Assembly (NCBI RefSeq): GCF_048773025.1
Contig: NC_133558.1
Coordinates: 42,008,501 to 42,072,500, forward strand
Direction: 5' to 3'
Source: Camelus bactrianus
Lineage: Eukaryota; Chordata; Mammalia; Artiodactyla; Camelidae
Length of the DNA stretch: 64,000 bases
Made by a program: the position numbers and the translations under genes
The notes under the pieces: model-generated
Told to the model about the DNA's origin: nothing
Database searches by the model: none
Seen by the model: only the letters and a program-made list of their open reading frames with translations
In this document: positions 25,347 through 37,029 of the stretch, piece by piece
How the letters are laid out: each line of letters starts with the position of its first letter
Position numbering within the stretch: the stretch's first letter is position 1

Positions 25347-25472
25347 CTTCTTAATTCATTCAGGACTTTACAATCTTTCTTCATATGCCAAGGGTTCACT
25401 GTCACTGCGCAATGTTTTTCACTATTATCATCTTTGGAATTGAGAGGCTTCTGATGACCCTGCTTTGTGCAT
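25347..25472 (-). pseudogene. KLHL2: KLHL2-like exon (N-terminus before the BTB domain)
   Basis: KLHL2 (Mayven) is a BTB-Kelch substrate adaptor for CUL3 ubiquitin ligase that also binds actin. The 126-bp block reads CTKQGHQKPLNSKDDNSEK, then HCAVTVNPWHMKK and KVLNELR, close to the remembered human CTKQGHQKPLDSKDD...TVNPWHMKKAFKVMNELR. It has an acceptor with pyrimidine tract ('tattttcctttatgtatag') and ends AAG/GTTTTG, where the human exon also ends. No stop interrupts it, but the conserved Ala-Phe before KV is replaced by Asp-Cys. No BTB or Kelch exon follows downstream, so a functional KLHL2 is excluded here. Retained splice sites mean it was copied from genomic DNA. The parent gene is expected elsewhere in the genome. 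Confidence 0.8.
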
Positions 25473-25526
25473 CTATACATAAAGGAAAATAACAAAACAG
25501 AGGAAAAGGCCTTATTAAAGATAATT

Positions 25527-25688
25527 TAGGGGGGAGGCTATATCTCAATTGAAAGATCATATTCTTAGCATGCACAAGGGCCTGGGTTCAATCCCCAGTA
25601 CTTCTTCTAGAAAAAAAAATAAATAAAAACCTAATTACCACCCCCCTGCAAAAAATTAATTAATTACTTTAATTAAATTTAAAAAAAG
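25527..25688 (+). mobile_element. Vic-1-type tRNA-derived SINE
   Basis: 'ggggaggctatatctcaatt' opens the A-box half. 'agcatgcacaagggcctggg' and 'ttcaatccccagtacttctt' give the B-box half, then 'aaaacctaattaccaccccc' and an AT-rich tail. It lies about 55 bp upstream (minus sense) of the KLHL2-like exon. Confidence 0.9.
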
Positions 25689-26084
25689 ATAATTTAGTGC
25701 AGGTTTATCAAGTTACAAGAGCTACAATGAATGCCCCTTCCCCCATTAATTTAGAAGAAGTCTCACAGTATTTCCCAACATAAAGGCTAAAATATAATTC
25801 AGAACACTTTCTGATGGTCAGCATGATTTTAACAAAAAAGCAGATAATTACCTCCCTGGTGTCAAAGCTCTGTCAGAGATGGGCACAGAAAATTTAGTAA
25901 AAATGATTTTGCATCTACATTTGAAAGAAATGCTGAGAAATGATCTTTTCTGTTGGAAATTAGTCTGCTTTTACATTCTGCAGTAGGCATACATGTTTAC
26001 AAACCAGGCAGGAACTGGATCATATTTTACACATACTTTAGAAACTGATTTGAATTTTGCTCTCTACCTGCATGTCTATTTTTT
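25689..26084. other. Unassigned sequence
   Basis: AT-rich, nothing recognised. Confidence 0.45.
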
Positions 26085-26310
26085 AGGTAATAACATAAGC
26101 TGGCCACTATACTAAATTTTGTTTCCCTGTTTGCTTAATCCTCACAACAACTCGGTAAGATGCTATTATTACCCCCATATAACAGATAAAGAGCTTGAGT
26201 CAGAAAATAATTTGTGTAACTTGGTAAATGGTGGAGCTGGGTAAGACCGCAGCCAGTCTGACACTCAAGTCCATTCTTCTCACCGATGTCTGATACTGCT
26301 GCCTACATTC
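26085..26310 (+). mobile_element. MIR SINE
   Basis: Core with 'ttaatcctcacaacaactcg', 'attacccccatataacagat' and 'ggtggagctgggtaagaccg'. This is a nearly complete, diverged MIR. Confidence 0.75.
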
Positions 26311-26734
26311 AGCAATGACTGCTGATTTCATATTTAAGTGTGTCATTTCTAAAAGTGCAAAGCTATATTAGTACTGCTGTGTAAATTATTCTTTTGAGAT
26401 GCGATTGCCAAAAAAACAAAAACAAATAGTATCAGGGTGCCACTGAGGGGAGGGCAAACTGCATATGGACAGACACAAGGGGACTTTTGAGGACACAGTT
26501 GCACAACCCTAGAAATAGCTAAAATGGCTGACTTGTACAATTATAACGTGTGAATTTTATGGCCTGTAAATTACACCTTAATACAGCTATTAAATTAAGA
26601 AACTGGAATACCAAGTTAAGACTAAAACACATATATATCACACAAAGAACAAGAGGCAAATATTATTTACTGTGCCATTTTCCTTCATGCAGCTTCCTTT
26701 CCTCACCCGTTCCTGAAAGGATGATTCAGTTTTA

Positions 26735-27780
26735 AAATAGTCTTTTAATTTATTCAGCAAATAAGTTTTGACTGCTTACTATGTACCCAGGACTAGTCTA
26801 GGCACTTGGAATAGATCAATAAATAAAACAAAAGTCCTGTCCTCACGGAGCTTGGTTGGGGTCTAGCTGGGTTGGGGGTTAGAGATGACAATTCACACAA
26901 CAGAGCAGCAGAGGAGGCGGCATGTTAGGAAAGAGGAACCATGGAAAAAAGAAAAAAGGGCAAGGTAAATAGGGTTGAGAGTATGGGATGAGGGTGATGT
27001 TGTATTAAATACCAGAGCAGGCCACACTGAGGGCTGAGGTTAGAACTAGGACTAGGAGGTGAGAAGTCCCAGGTGGACAGAATAACCATCACCAAGGCCA
27101 GCGTGCACCTCGCATGTTCCAGAATGGGGGAACGGCTGGAGCTGCGGAGGAGGGTCAGTGCAGATCCTGTATGGCCTTGGAGGACGTTGTAAGGACTGTG
27201 GCTTTTACCCGGAGTGAAATGCGGAGGCACTGCAGAAGGACGACACAATCTAACTTAGGTTTTCAAGGCTCACTTGAGTGCCAGGTGAGATTAGGTGAAA
27301 AGGGTCAGAGATGAAAGGAGGGAAGCCTCTGAGAAGGGCTGTGCAGGAGGAGAGGACAGTGGCTCAGGGCAGGGAAGCAGCAGTGGACGCAGGAGCCATG
27401 GTGAGAAATGGCTGGGTTCTGGATATGTTTTAAAGGCAGTGTTAAACCAGATCTATTGACAGAATTCATGTGGTATGTCAGTGAAAGTCAGAATAACTCC
27501 AAGATTTTTGACCCAAGCAGCTGGAAGGATTAAGTTTCCACTAACTGAATAGGGGAGGCTGCAGAAAGAACCAGTTTGGGGGGTAGGAGGACCAAGAGCT
27601 CCGTTTTTACACGTTGGTTTTAAGATATCAGAGTTCCAAGCGAAGATGTCAAATTAGCAGAAGATCGTAAAAGTCCAGAGTTGGAGAGAAAAAGTCTAGC
27701 CGGAGACAGAAATGTGGGAATCATGGGTCACGCAGGTGGCAGAGGAAGCCATGAAACCCAGGTACTCAAACATAAGATAA
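26735..27780 (+). mobile_element. Ancient mammal-wide repeat, family unresolved
   Basis: It begins 'ttactatgtacccaggacta' with 'cctgtcctcacggagcttgg'. A long G/A-rich body follows ('taactccaagatttttgacc', 'gttttaagatatcagagttc'). Similar text recurs at 31.7-32.45, 45.97-46.9 and perhaps 54.2-54.9 kb, so it is interspersed and not a gene. I cannot name the family with confidence. Confidence 0.5.
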
Positions 27781-27968
27781 CCTGGCATTAACCAAAGAAG
27801 ATATCCTTGAGGGCCTGCCTACTAGGTGTGGATATCAGTCCTATTTTCCAACCACTCGAGTTTTAAAAAGGAACTTAAAAAAGAATTCTTTCAAGACACT
27901 GCCTCCAGTGGGTGGGTCCAGAGCTGGAGTGAGAGAATGGGATGGTGCACGCTACTCCCTACGGCAGA

Positions 27969-28013
<45 letters not shown>
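27969..28013. repeat. (TG)n microsatellite
   Basis: About 22 uninterrupted TG/GT units, long enough to be length-variable between individuals. Confidence 0.95.
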
Positions 28014-28015
<2 letters not shown>

Positions 28016-28019
28016 CAAG

Positions 28020-31000
28020 GGGATGAGTTACACCTCGCTTAAGAAAAAGAGCTAGTAAGTCTAGAAGCCGAAAGATGAAAGAACATCCAGATCTGGCAGA
28101 GGGAACAGGGGAAACAATGTGTAGTGTAAGTCATATTCCCATAATGCCATTTCCCACCATCCTTTCATCAGGAACACAGTTGGAAAGGGGGGAATTATGT
28201 AGATATGTGTGACGTACACAAACTTTCTGACTATGTAACACTGAATATCTACATATGTAGCAAGTTAATGATATTTATATCTACTTCAAGTTTAATAACA
28301 TGTTCACAACAGAGGGAAAATAAAATATTGAGGACTGGTAGAAGTATTATAGAAGGCCTTTCAATGCTCAGAATGGAAGCAAAAGCAGCTTCACCCCACA
28401 AATAATGTCATTAAGAGTCAAGAATGTTTGTATTTGCTTAAGAAATTGAGAATTACAACTTCCTGCTTTAAAGAATTAACTTTAAGACAGATACCATACT
28501 ATAAGCAACGTCTATACTGGTGCTTTCTTAAAGCTATTTTTAGTTCCTGCTTGTTCTGATGTACTCCAGAAACTCTGCAAAGAAAACCTTCAATTCAAAG
28601 GCTTAAAGGAATAAAAAAAGAAATAACACTGTATTCTTTTAAGTGTTCTCTGTACTGAAAGTCACTTGCAAATGCAGCACCCTGCCACAGGGCTACATTT
28701 TTAACAATAAGTCCTTTGCGCAATTTTTCAATCGCTATGTGACTTTGTGTCAGTCTCTCACTCAGAAGCAGAATGCAGTACCAGAAAATGACACGTCATG
28801 TCTAAAACTACAGATGTGGAATATGAACGTACACCAGGACACAGCTAAGTGGGAGGGTGAGGTTTACCTTCTAAGTCACCGTAAGTGCAGTTACACCTGC
28901 TCCCTGCTTCCCCTGTGAAGTGAAGAGCTAGTCTTTTCCAGAAAAGCTCTCATTCTGAGAACTGTCTTCTTTAAAATATTTGGAGATTCTTTTTTAAGGT
29001 TCTTTCACTTTTAAGTCTTTCCCCAACTCTACATCCCATAACAAGTGTTAAAATTATCCAATAGCCTATTGTTACAGAGCATACTCTACAAAAGCTGAGG
29101 TTTCCCAGGGTTTGGATCCCAGAAATCTGCTACCAGATAATCCTACAGCCTTCCTTCCATAAATGACTCTTCTGCCAATTCCCAGCTGCAGGCAAGGTTG
29201 GCTTCTCAGACCAGGTAACTGTCTAACTCTGCCTATGAACACTCTACTGCCAGTAAAGGAACTCTCAGACAGGAAGCAAACTTAGCCCCTAGTGAGGGTT
29301 GCCTCCTTCAAACAATCAAGATGCCATCACCAAGCAAATATTTAAACCTACTGCAAAACTTCTGAAGACATCTTACAAACAATATAGTTTCTATAGCATA
29401 CTATTTGCTCTGGAACAGTGACTTCCAATGGAGGGAACACAGGACCCCATGACCCAAGCAATTTTTTAAAACTGCACACAACCGTCCCTCTTCACGTGAG
29501 GATTCAGGCAAGCCATTCTTACAGGTCTCTGTGTAAACAAAATGACAACACCTCTAGGAGTAGGGTGAAAAGCAGCGAGGTAGACTTTTAGTGAAAGGGG
29601 GTGATTTAATAGGTCCCATCGCCCACTTACCTCCCAACACAGGACAATCATCTCAGATCGAGAACAAACACTTTGGGAAACAGAGGTTGTTTATGTTTTT
29701 ATGGTTTTCTGGTGGAAATAATGCCCTGAGTCATGGGAAGTTGTGGCTGCAAAATTGAACAGGGGACTAGACATTTTCACATTCAAGACAGAAGTAGCCC
29801 CCAGGTGGCCACCATATCTGCTCTCCCCTTTTCCTGTTCACCCCAAAAGCTGAAGGACTCTCCTGCTTTCAATAACACCCACCACTTCTCACAAATTCCT
29901 GCCAAGTTCACGTCAGCAGCTGGTGGTGTCAAAGTCACCATTTGTACCGTTCTGAAGTCCCTCCATTACTTTATATCCCTTCTATTTTCTCTGTTGTCTC
30001 CCTAGCTACACTTGCATTCAGAAGCTGGTTACCGCACTAACATTGTCTCTGTAATCAGTCCAGGAAATACGAAGTAGAGATTCAACTGTAACCAGTCCCA
30101 GAATACTTGTCATGCCACTCTAGTTTTCCAACAAAATACTCTGGTATCTCTCAGCTCACCCAAAGAACCACCACATTATGTAGAGGTTGTAAAAGTAGAG
30201 GGCTTTCTCTAATGGAAAACACTGTGGCTTGTGGTAGAGTTGTGATTTCAGTTTTTGCAACTAGTTACAGGCCAAAAGACATAATCCACAAATTTTCTTC
30301 AAGCGTTTGGAATTTAAACTTTTATTAGATACAGAGCCGGCGGACTAACTGTCATCTATGAACATATGGTCATATTACCAAATAATGTTCATTTCTGCCT
30401 TACAGACATGTAAGAAGTTGAATTACACCTGCATCCTGTTGGCCTTTAGAATTGGATGTGAAGCATCCTGTGAGACAAAAAACCTCCTATCCAGTCACAG
30501 AACACCTTACAGACAACATCACATTAATGCCACTGAATACATTAGTATAGTCCATGTATTGTTAAGTTACATCTCCAATTTCTCAGAGCTGGATAGGAGA
30601 TGTCTAGAAAAGCTGGAAAGCCCAATTACCAAAACAGCTCAAAAGTTAAAGCAGACTCCTTCACCTCCCAGAGTGGAGGGCAGAGATTGACAACCACCCT
30701 GTCCTCCCCCAGGACGTGGCATGTGGGGAAGCAGGCAGGAGTGGGTGTCTGGGACTCGGAGGTGGAGAGGTGATGAAAGCAAGAGTGGAACTGCTCTGGT
30801 CCTTGAACAACAGAGCTATAAAAAGCTCGGCTTCTGTTCAACCCGATCGCTCTCCCACTTTCCCTCCCACCTACGTGACAAACAGAGCACAGTCAGGCAC
30901 TTTCTGCCCATGACGGTGACTACTCGCAGGAAAGGGACCAGTATAAAGGCATGTCCTATAAAATATCAGTCTGATTTTAAAGACTATGTTGTAAACAATG

Positions 31001-31230
31001 AACAGCACTGTCACAGTGGGACACTTGTGAGGCGCTCAACTAGGGAGGAGGAGGTTAAGGATCCATTTCCCACACTTCCATGTCTTTTATCACTCCTATT
31101 TCTGACCTTTCCTTTGCCACTTTTTGTAGCACTGCCATCACTGGCAGGTAAAGGGGCAGCAATGTGACTTGGCCGTTTGGCTGATGGGGCTACATTTCCC
31201 AGCACTGGAATGAAAAGGCACTGGAAGAGG
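28020..31230. other. Unassigned sequence, 3.2 kb
   Basis: No exon, promoter island or clear repeat that I can support. The longest open frame (30721-31167 plus, 148 residues) has no domain and no flanking splice pattern. Confidence 0.5.
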
Positions 31231-31237
31231 AGCAGCT

Positions 31238-31470
31238 GGAAGATGTGAACTGCGGTCCTGGCCTGTGCCCAACACTAACCAGGCGACCCTGGGTTAGGCT
31301 GTTAGTCTCTCTGGGCTTCCGGCTGTTTACTTATAAAAGAAGGTTTTGTCATTCCACAAATATATCCAATATGAAATGTAACGCGAAAGTCAGACATAAT
31401 GATATCTCACCTGCTTGCCTCAGGGAACGGTACAAGCACTGAACACTATGTGAATGTAAACACAGAGTTA
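31238..31470 (+). mobile_element. MIR SINE, diverged
   Basis: 'accaggcgaccctgggttag' with 'ctctctgggcttccggctgt' then 'ttcacc'-like tail sequence fits MIR order. Confidence 0.5.
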
Positions 31471-31669
31471 AGAAAACTGTTGAGGTAAAGTGCTAAACTG
31501 AACATGGAGATAAAGTTTTATGGATTTTCTTGGCTTTCTTTTTTAATTGCAACACTGAATTAATAGTTATTAGCTATACTCCACACCACCACCCCTGCAA
31601 ATAAATAAAGTAGGTTAGCACTGCCTGGATGCCTGCTATTGCCCGATGCTAAGCAGGGTGAGAGGTATA

Positions 31670-32460
31670 AAGGAGGCTGAACAAGGGAGTCTTCTCCAGT
31701 TACCAGCTAAGTGAGGAGACACATTGGAAACCACCCGGGAGTGGTACCAAGTCAGCACTCAAAGCCAAGATTACAGGCTACCGATCATGAACAGTGCAGG
31801 AATACAAAGAGGAGCTAGAAGTATTTGGAGTAAATAGGGAAGATTCTATGAAGGGGATAGGGATTCAACTAGTTCTCAGGGCAATTCTAAGCTGTTTTAA
31901 CTGAGGACTGGATAGGAAAAGCCTGGTGACTCCTGGTTTTTAATAAGGCACAAGTTACCCTAGAAGGCTAGGTCACATAATGATTGGAACACATAAGGTA
32001 AGGCCAAAGTGATGGAGGGTCGAGACTACCTGGCTGAGATCTGGTTGTGGTAAGTCTTTGACTTGACTCTAGTTGTTGGAGCTTCAAAATTGTAGGTTGA
32101 CTGAAATGGTGGGGAGAGAATATCCAAGAATTCAATAGAAGGAAAAATTCATGTATCAGGGATGAAAGCTCTTCATCAGAGCATCAGTAATCAGAATAGT
32201 CTCTTGAAACCAAAAACATACAGTTCCAGAAGCTGACAAAATGTGGAGGGTGGTGAGAGAAAGATAAATCAAAGACCATCCCAAGCCTTTGGGTATTCAA
32301 GACAGGAAGAATGATTATCCCACTGAATAAGTGGAGACGCTGCAAGAAAAATGATTATGAAATCAGCTTTAGACATGTTGAATGTGACATATGAGCTAAG
32401 AGTAGGTGTTCTCTAAGAAGCTCAAAATTCAAAACTGAAGCACAGATCTAGAGTACAGGC
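31670..32460 (+). mobile_element. Ancient mammal-wide repeat, family unresolved
   Basis: Same style of sequence as 26.7-27.8 kb ('gacatgttgaatgtgacata', 'ggaagaatgattatcccact'). It is interrupted on its right by an L1 3' portion. Confidence 0.45.
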
Positions 32461-32464
32461 TTAA

Positions 32465-33605
32465 GATGCAGAAGGACAAGACATGATAAATCTCCTAAAA
32501 GAAAATATAGGCAAAACATTATCTGACATAAATCTTAGCAATGTTCTCCTAGTGCAATCTACCCAGGCAATGGAAATAAGAGAAAAAAGTAAACAAATGG
32601 GACGCAGTTAAACTCATAATTTTCTTCCCAGCAAAGGCAACCATAAGTAAAACAACAACCTACGAATGGGAGAAAATATTTCCATATGATAAGACTAACA
32701 AGGCTTAATTTTCAGAATATATAAACAGCTCATACAATTTAGTAACAAAAAAACAAACAGCTTAATCCAAAAATAGGCAGAAGACCTAAACCAGCATTTC
32801 TCCAATGAAGACACAAGTGGCCAATATACACATGAAAAAATGCTCATTATCACTAATAAACAGAGAAATGCAAATCAAAACTACAATGAGGTATCAGCTC
32901 ACACCAGTCAGAATGGCCATCACTCAGAAGTTTATGAATGATAAATGCTAGAGAGGCTGTTGAGGAAAGGGAACCCTCTTATACTGCTGGTGGGAAACCA
33001 GTTTGGTGTAGTCATTAAAGAAAACATGGAAATCCCTCAAAAAACTAAAAGTAGACTTATCCTATGACCCAGTAATCTCACTTCTGGGTATACAACTGCA
33101 AGGAACTCCAATGTGAAAAGATACCTGCACCCCAGTATTCATAGCACCACTGTATACAATAGGTGAGACATGGAGGCAAGCTAAATGTAGCAACAGATGA
33201 CTGGATAAAGAAGTTGTGATATATTTATACACTGGAATACTACTCTACCATGAAAAGGACAAAATAAAACCATTTGCAGCAACATGGATGGAGCTAGAGA
33301 TCATCATTCTAAGTGAAAGCAGCAGAAACAGAAAAATACCAAATGATATCGACTCATATGTGCAATCTAAAAAAAGAGAGAAAAAGACACTGTGAACTCA
33401 TCTACAAAACGGAAACAGACATGCAGACTTAGTAAACAATCTTAAGGTTACCAGGGAAAGGGGATGGGAAGGGCTAAATTTGGGAGTTTGAGATTTACAA
33501 ATGTTAGCTACTATATATAAAAGTAGATTTTAAATAAAGTTTCTTCTGTATAGCACAGAACCCTATGTTCATTATCCAGCAATAACCTATAATGAAAAAG
33601 CCGGT
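32465..33605 (+). mobile_element. LINE-1 3' portion (ORF2 tail and 3' UTR)
   Basis: It starts in late ORF2 ('aaatctcctaaaagaaaata') and runs through 'tactgctggtgggaaaccag' and 'aacatggatggagctagaga' to the 3' UTR with 'ttctgtatagcacagaaccc'. It stops just before the terminal 'aatgactgga' segment, at the edge of the GC-rich region. Confidence 0.85.
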
Positions 33606-33699
33606 ATAGCCACCAACTGAGGAAGCAAGAGAAGAAAGGAGTTAGTTATGCTGGGCTAGAGCCCACTTCTAAAATCCTTCTCAGCCACTGAGGCTGCCT

Positions 33700-34500
33700 C
33701 GAGTACACTGAGCCCTCCTCCCAGGGACAGGCTGACATGACATGTGTCCTGCAACCTGAGGCAGCAGAGGCCGTCCCCACGTCTGGCAGTGGGGGAGATG
33801 GGAGGAAGTCCACCTGCTCCCCCTGGGGCAGCAACCCTCTCCGAGGTCCCCGCCTCCTGAGTGCACCGAGCCTCCCTCTCAGGAACCCACTGACTTGAAA
33901 TCAAGTGATCCACGAACCTGGGGCAGCGGTAGGGAGATGGGCAGCGACCTGGCAAGCTGGTCGATTTGCCCCCATCTCCCCCACGGCCAGTCCAGGGCTC
34001 GGCTTTTGCTGCTCCAGGCACGGTCCCCAGGTCAGCCTGCTCCCGGGAGGAGGGCGCGGTGTGATCGAAGTCTGTGGCGGGTTATGGGGTCTGCCCATGG
34101 GAGCCCTTGGATTTGCTTCAAACTCCCCAGCACATAGCCTGAGCTTGGCCTCTGCTGCCCCAGGTTCGTGGAACTCAGGTTACAGGTCAGCCTGCTCCTG
34201 GAAGGCGGGTGCTGTGCTGTCAGGGAATGGCGGCGGCTGCGATGGCGGGATTGGGGCTGCCCTGTGAGAGCGCGGGGTTTGCGACCATTTCCCGCTGCTG
34301 CTGCAGCCATCCCAGCGCACTGATCGCACCGCGCCCACCTCCCAGGAGCAGCCTGACCTGTAACCTCAGTACCACGAACCTGGGGCTTTAGAGGCCGCCC
34401 CCAAGGTCAGGCCGCGGGGAAGATGGGAGCAAATCCAGGGGCTCTCATGGGGCAGCCCCCATTCCATCCGAGGTCCCGCACCCGCCTCCCAGGAGCAAGA
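33700..34500. repeat. GC-rich array of direct and inverted roughly 140-bp units
   Basis: Five related units can be picked out by eye at about 33.71-33.84, 33.85-33.95, 33.95-34.07, 34.08-34.22 and 34.32-34.49 kb. Units 1, 2 and 5 share 'cacgaacctggggc', 'ggagatggg' and 'cctcccaggagcag'-like text. Units 3 and 4 carry the same words reverse-complemented ('gtcagcctgctcc', 'cctctgctgccccagg'). Unit pairs 2/3 and 4/5 are therefore palindromically arranged. Open frames across it are by-products of GC content. Confidence 0.65.
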
Positions 34501-35130
34501 GATGGTCTGAGGGCCAGTCGGAGATGCTCCGGAGCCGTCCGGCGCCCTCCCGCCTCCCGGGACTATGCCTGCTCTCCTAAACTCGGATATAAGCGGCGGC
34601 AAAAACGCGGGGTTCAGGAAGTACTAATAGCGGGGTTACCACGAACCACAGCGGCGGCTGGGACCCGCCTCAGGGTCCTAAAGGGACGCAAGGCCGGGAC
34701 CTCACCTCCGCACCCCTCCCTGGGTGCCTCCCCAGCCGCACAGCCCAGGCGTCACCCGCCGGCTCCCCGAGCAGCGCGCCCCCACCAGCGCCCCCTTAAC
34801 TGCCCGGCAGCGGCAGCCGAGCCGCGGGCAAGCGGCGGCCCAGACCCCAGGCCGTGTTCCTGTTCCAGGAGCTGGTCCAGGAGCAACCGGCTCCTGCCAG
34901 CTTCCACGCGTTCTGGTCGGGTTTCGGCGTCCGCGCGTCTGTGCGTCTGCGCGTGCGCGCCCCTCCTCCTCCCGCCCGCAGCGCAAACTGCCCGGGTGGG
35001 TCTCCTGCTTTACAGGACCTGGCCACTGGCGCCGGGAGGAGCCAGGTTGGGCCCCTCCTGCTCGTCCCGCCAGGTCTCCATCCACAGGGCCTTCACCCCG
35101 TCACCGACTGGGTCCTGGCACTGAACTAGA
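34500..35130. promoter_or_regulatory. Orphan CpG island
   Basis: CpG-dense, GC-rich sequence with SP1-like 'cccgcctc' and 'gggcgcc'-type boxes and a run of CG words around 34.90-34.98 kb ('cgtccgcgcgtctgtgcgtc'). No recognised first exon is attached. Proline/arginine-rich frames cross it in several phases, as expected from composition. It could be the promoter of the exon candidates at 39.7-40.6 kb, or an orphan island within duplicated DNA. Confidence 0.55.
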
Positions 35131-36314
35131 ACCACGACTGCCCTGGGCCAGGCCACACCCCACCAGCCCCACTTCCCCTGCTCAACTTCCCCTCCCTGTT
35201 ACTACCCTCCCACCCCTGGCCAGGCCCAGTCTCCCACCAGACCTTGAAGACAGGGCTTCTTCTCCTCACATCGAGGTCCCTGCCGTGACACTGTATCCTG
35301 CTAGGTCCTTACCTGTGGCCCCTACACCCACAAGCTTACCCCTCATGCCTCACCACAGGACCCCCAACATCCTGAAATTTTCCCCCTCACCTCCAGCCAG
35401 GTCAGTTCCACTCTGAGAGGGCCCCACACCCCTCAACTTATACCCCCTCACCATGGGATCCCCTTCGCTTTGAGTGCACCCCTACTCTGAGCTGACTCCC
35501 TCACCCCTCACCCGGTGGTTGTGGTGGGGAAATCCGGGCTCCAGGAATGATGACTATTGCCACCAGCGGGGGATCCAGCCTAGTGTGCACCTTCATAGTT
35601 AATGTCTGAGGCTACAGGGCGAGGCAGGCTGGGCTGAAGGCGGTTCCAATTCCTGCCCTGGCACCCTGATCCCCGCACCCTGTGCCTCAACTGTCCCAAT
35701 GGGTCAGGGTGATCCCAGGCTGCCAGCCACTGTCCTGTGGGCCTTGGGTGGTTGATGGTCCTGATGGTGATCTGGACCCCTAGGGCGGAGGCATTGGGCA
35801 CGCCGACCTTTGGGGTGGGGGAGTTCAGAGGGTGCACTTGAGAGCAGGGGTAGACAGCAGATGGTGGGCTGTGTGCATGGGGCTGTGTTCATGGCCTGGG
35901 CTCAGTCCAGATGTGTGCAGGGACCTTGTTCATTCACACCAGGCCAGAGGGAAGAGGAACGGGAGCTTTTAAAGCGTCAAAGTTCGGAAGCCAAGGCTGA
36001 AGAGCAAAGTAGGCAGGTGCACTGGCCAGGCCACCATGGAGCCTGCCGCGATGCTTCTTCCTTGCATCAGGGGAGACTGGCAGTTGACTGGCCACTGAGA
36101 CATCCCCTGCTGTCGTACAATTTACAGGCAATTGAAGGAATTTTGACAGGTAATTTTAATCCAATAATTGTCACTTTCTCTGCGGGAGATCAGGTCCAAA
36201 GTCATGGTGAATCTGGCAGGGATCCTGCCTGAACTCCAGCCTGGGACAGTGGAAGACCCACCCAGGAATCATCCTCTTATTTCTCACCAAAAGTCACTGT
36301 AATAGAGAAGAACA
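35131..36314. other. Unassigned C-rich to mixed sequence
   Basis: A pyrimidine-rich stretch at 35.14-35.5 kb grades into mixed unique sequence. I see no supported exon. Confidence 0.45.
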
Positions 36315-36988
36315 AATCTGACTCCATATTGGATCTGTGCCTTTTCCTTTAACCCTCTGCCCTGTTTTCTAGGCTTAGTCTTGCTAGCTCTGCACCTTGT
36401 GTAAAACAATGTTGCCTTTAGGCTGAAATAAACAGGAGAGCCTATTCTCTAAACTCTGACCTTTAAGGATATTAACACTTTTGCACTTCTATAAAGATAA
36501 CAAGTTGCAGAATAGAAAAAGTTTGTTTTGTTGCAGGTTTTACAGGAACACCATGATCTGACCCACGTGTTCAGCTGCAAAGGATTCCCAGAACAACGAA
36601 ATCCTACACCAAGAAGTTTGCAACAACCAACCACAGCCCCTCCCCTTTTTAGTAGAAAAGGAGTCTGAAGTCTGAGTTGGGGAAGATGGTTCTCCAAGAT
36701 ATTAGTCTGCCATTATCCTGGTCTGCAGCTGTCTACGTAGACCAGGTCATAGAGCCTCTGTAAAACCTCTAACGAAACAAAAGTTATTTTCTATTCTGCA
36801 ACTTGTTGTCTTTATATAAGTGCAAAAGTAATATCCTTAAAGATCAGAGCCTTGAAAATAGGCTCTCCTGTATATTTCAGGCTAAAGGCAACATTGTTTT
36901 ACAAAAGATGCCGAGCTAATAAGACTAAGCCTAGAAAAGAGGGCACAGGGTTAAAGCCAAAAGGACAGATCTTCTATGGAGTCAGATT
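36315..36988. repeat. Large inverted repeat (about 204-bp arms, 268-bp spacer)
   Basis: The left arm (36315-36518) starts 'aatctgactccata' and ends 'agttgcagaatagaaaa'. The right arm (36787-36988) is its reverse complement with scattered differences, ending 'tatggagtcagatt'. Arms keep matching words such as 'aaaacaatgttgccttta' and 'aggagagcctatt'. The spacer is unrelated. This may be two copies of one old repeat (possibly LTR-derived) in opposite orientation, or a palindromic element. No open frame of note. Confidence 0.85.
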
Positions 36989-37029
36989 TTTTTTTCTATT
37001 ATATTATATTCTATTTTGTTTTAAGTTTA

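Noticed and set aside
34423-35416. Two long plus-strand frames (about 230 residues each) over the CpG island
   Set aside because: Overlapping frames in several phases, Pro/Arg-rich, explained by GC content; no family resemblance.
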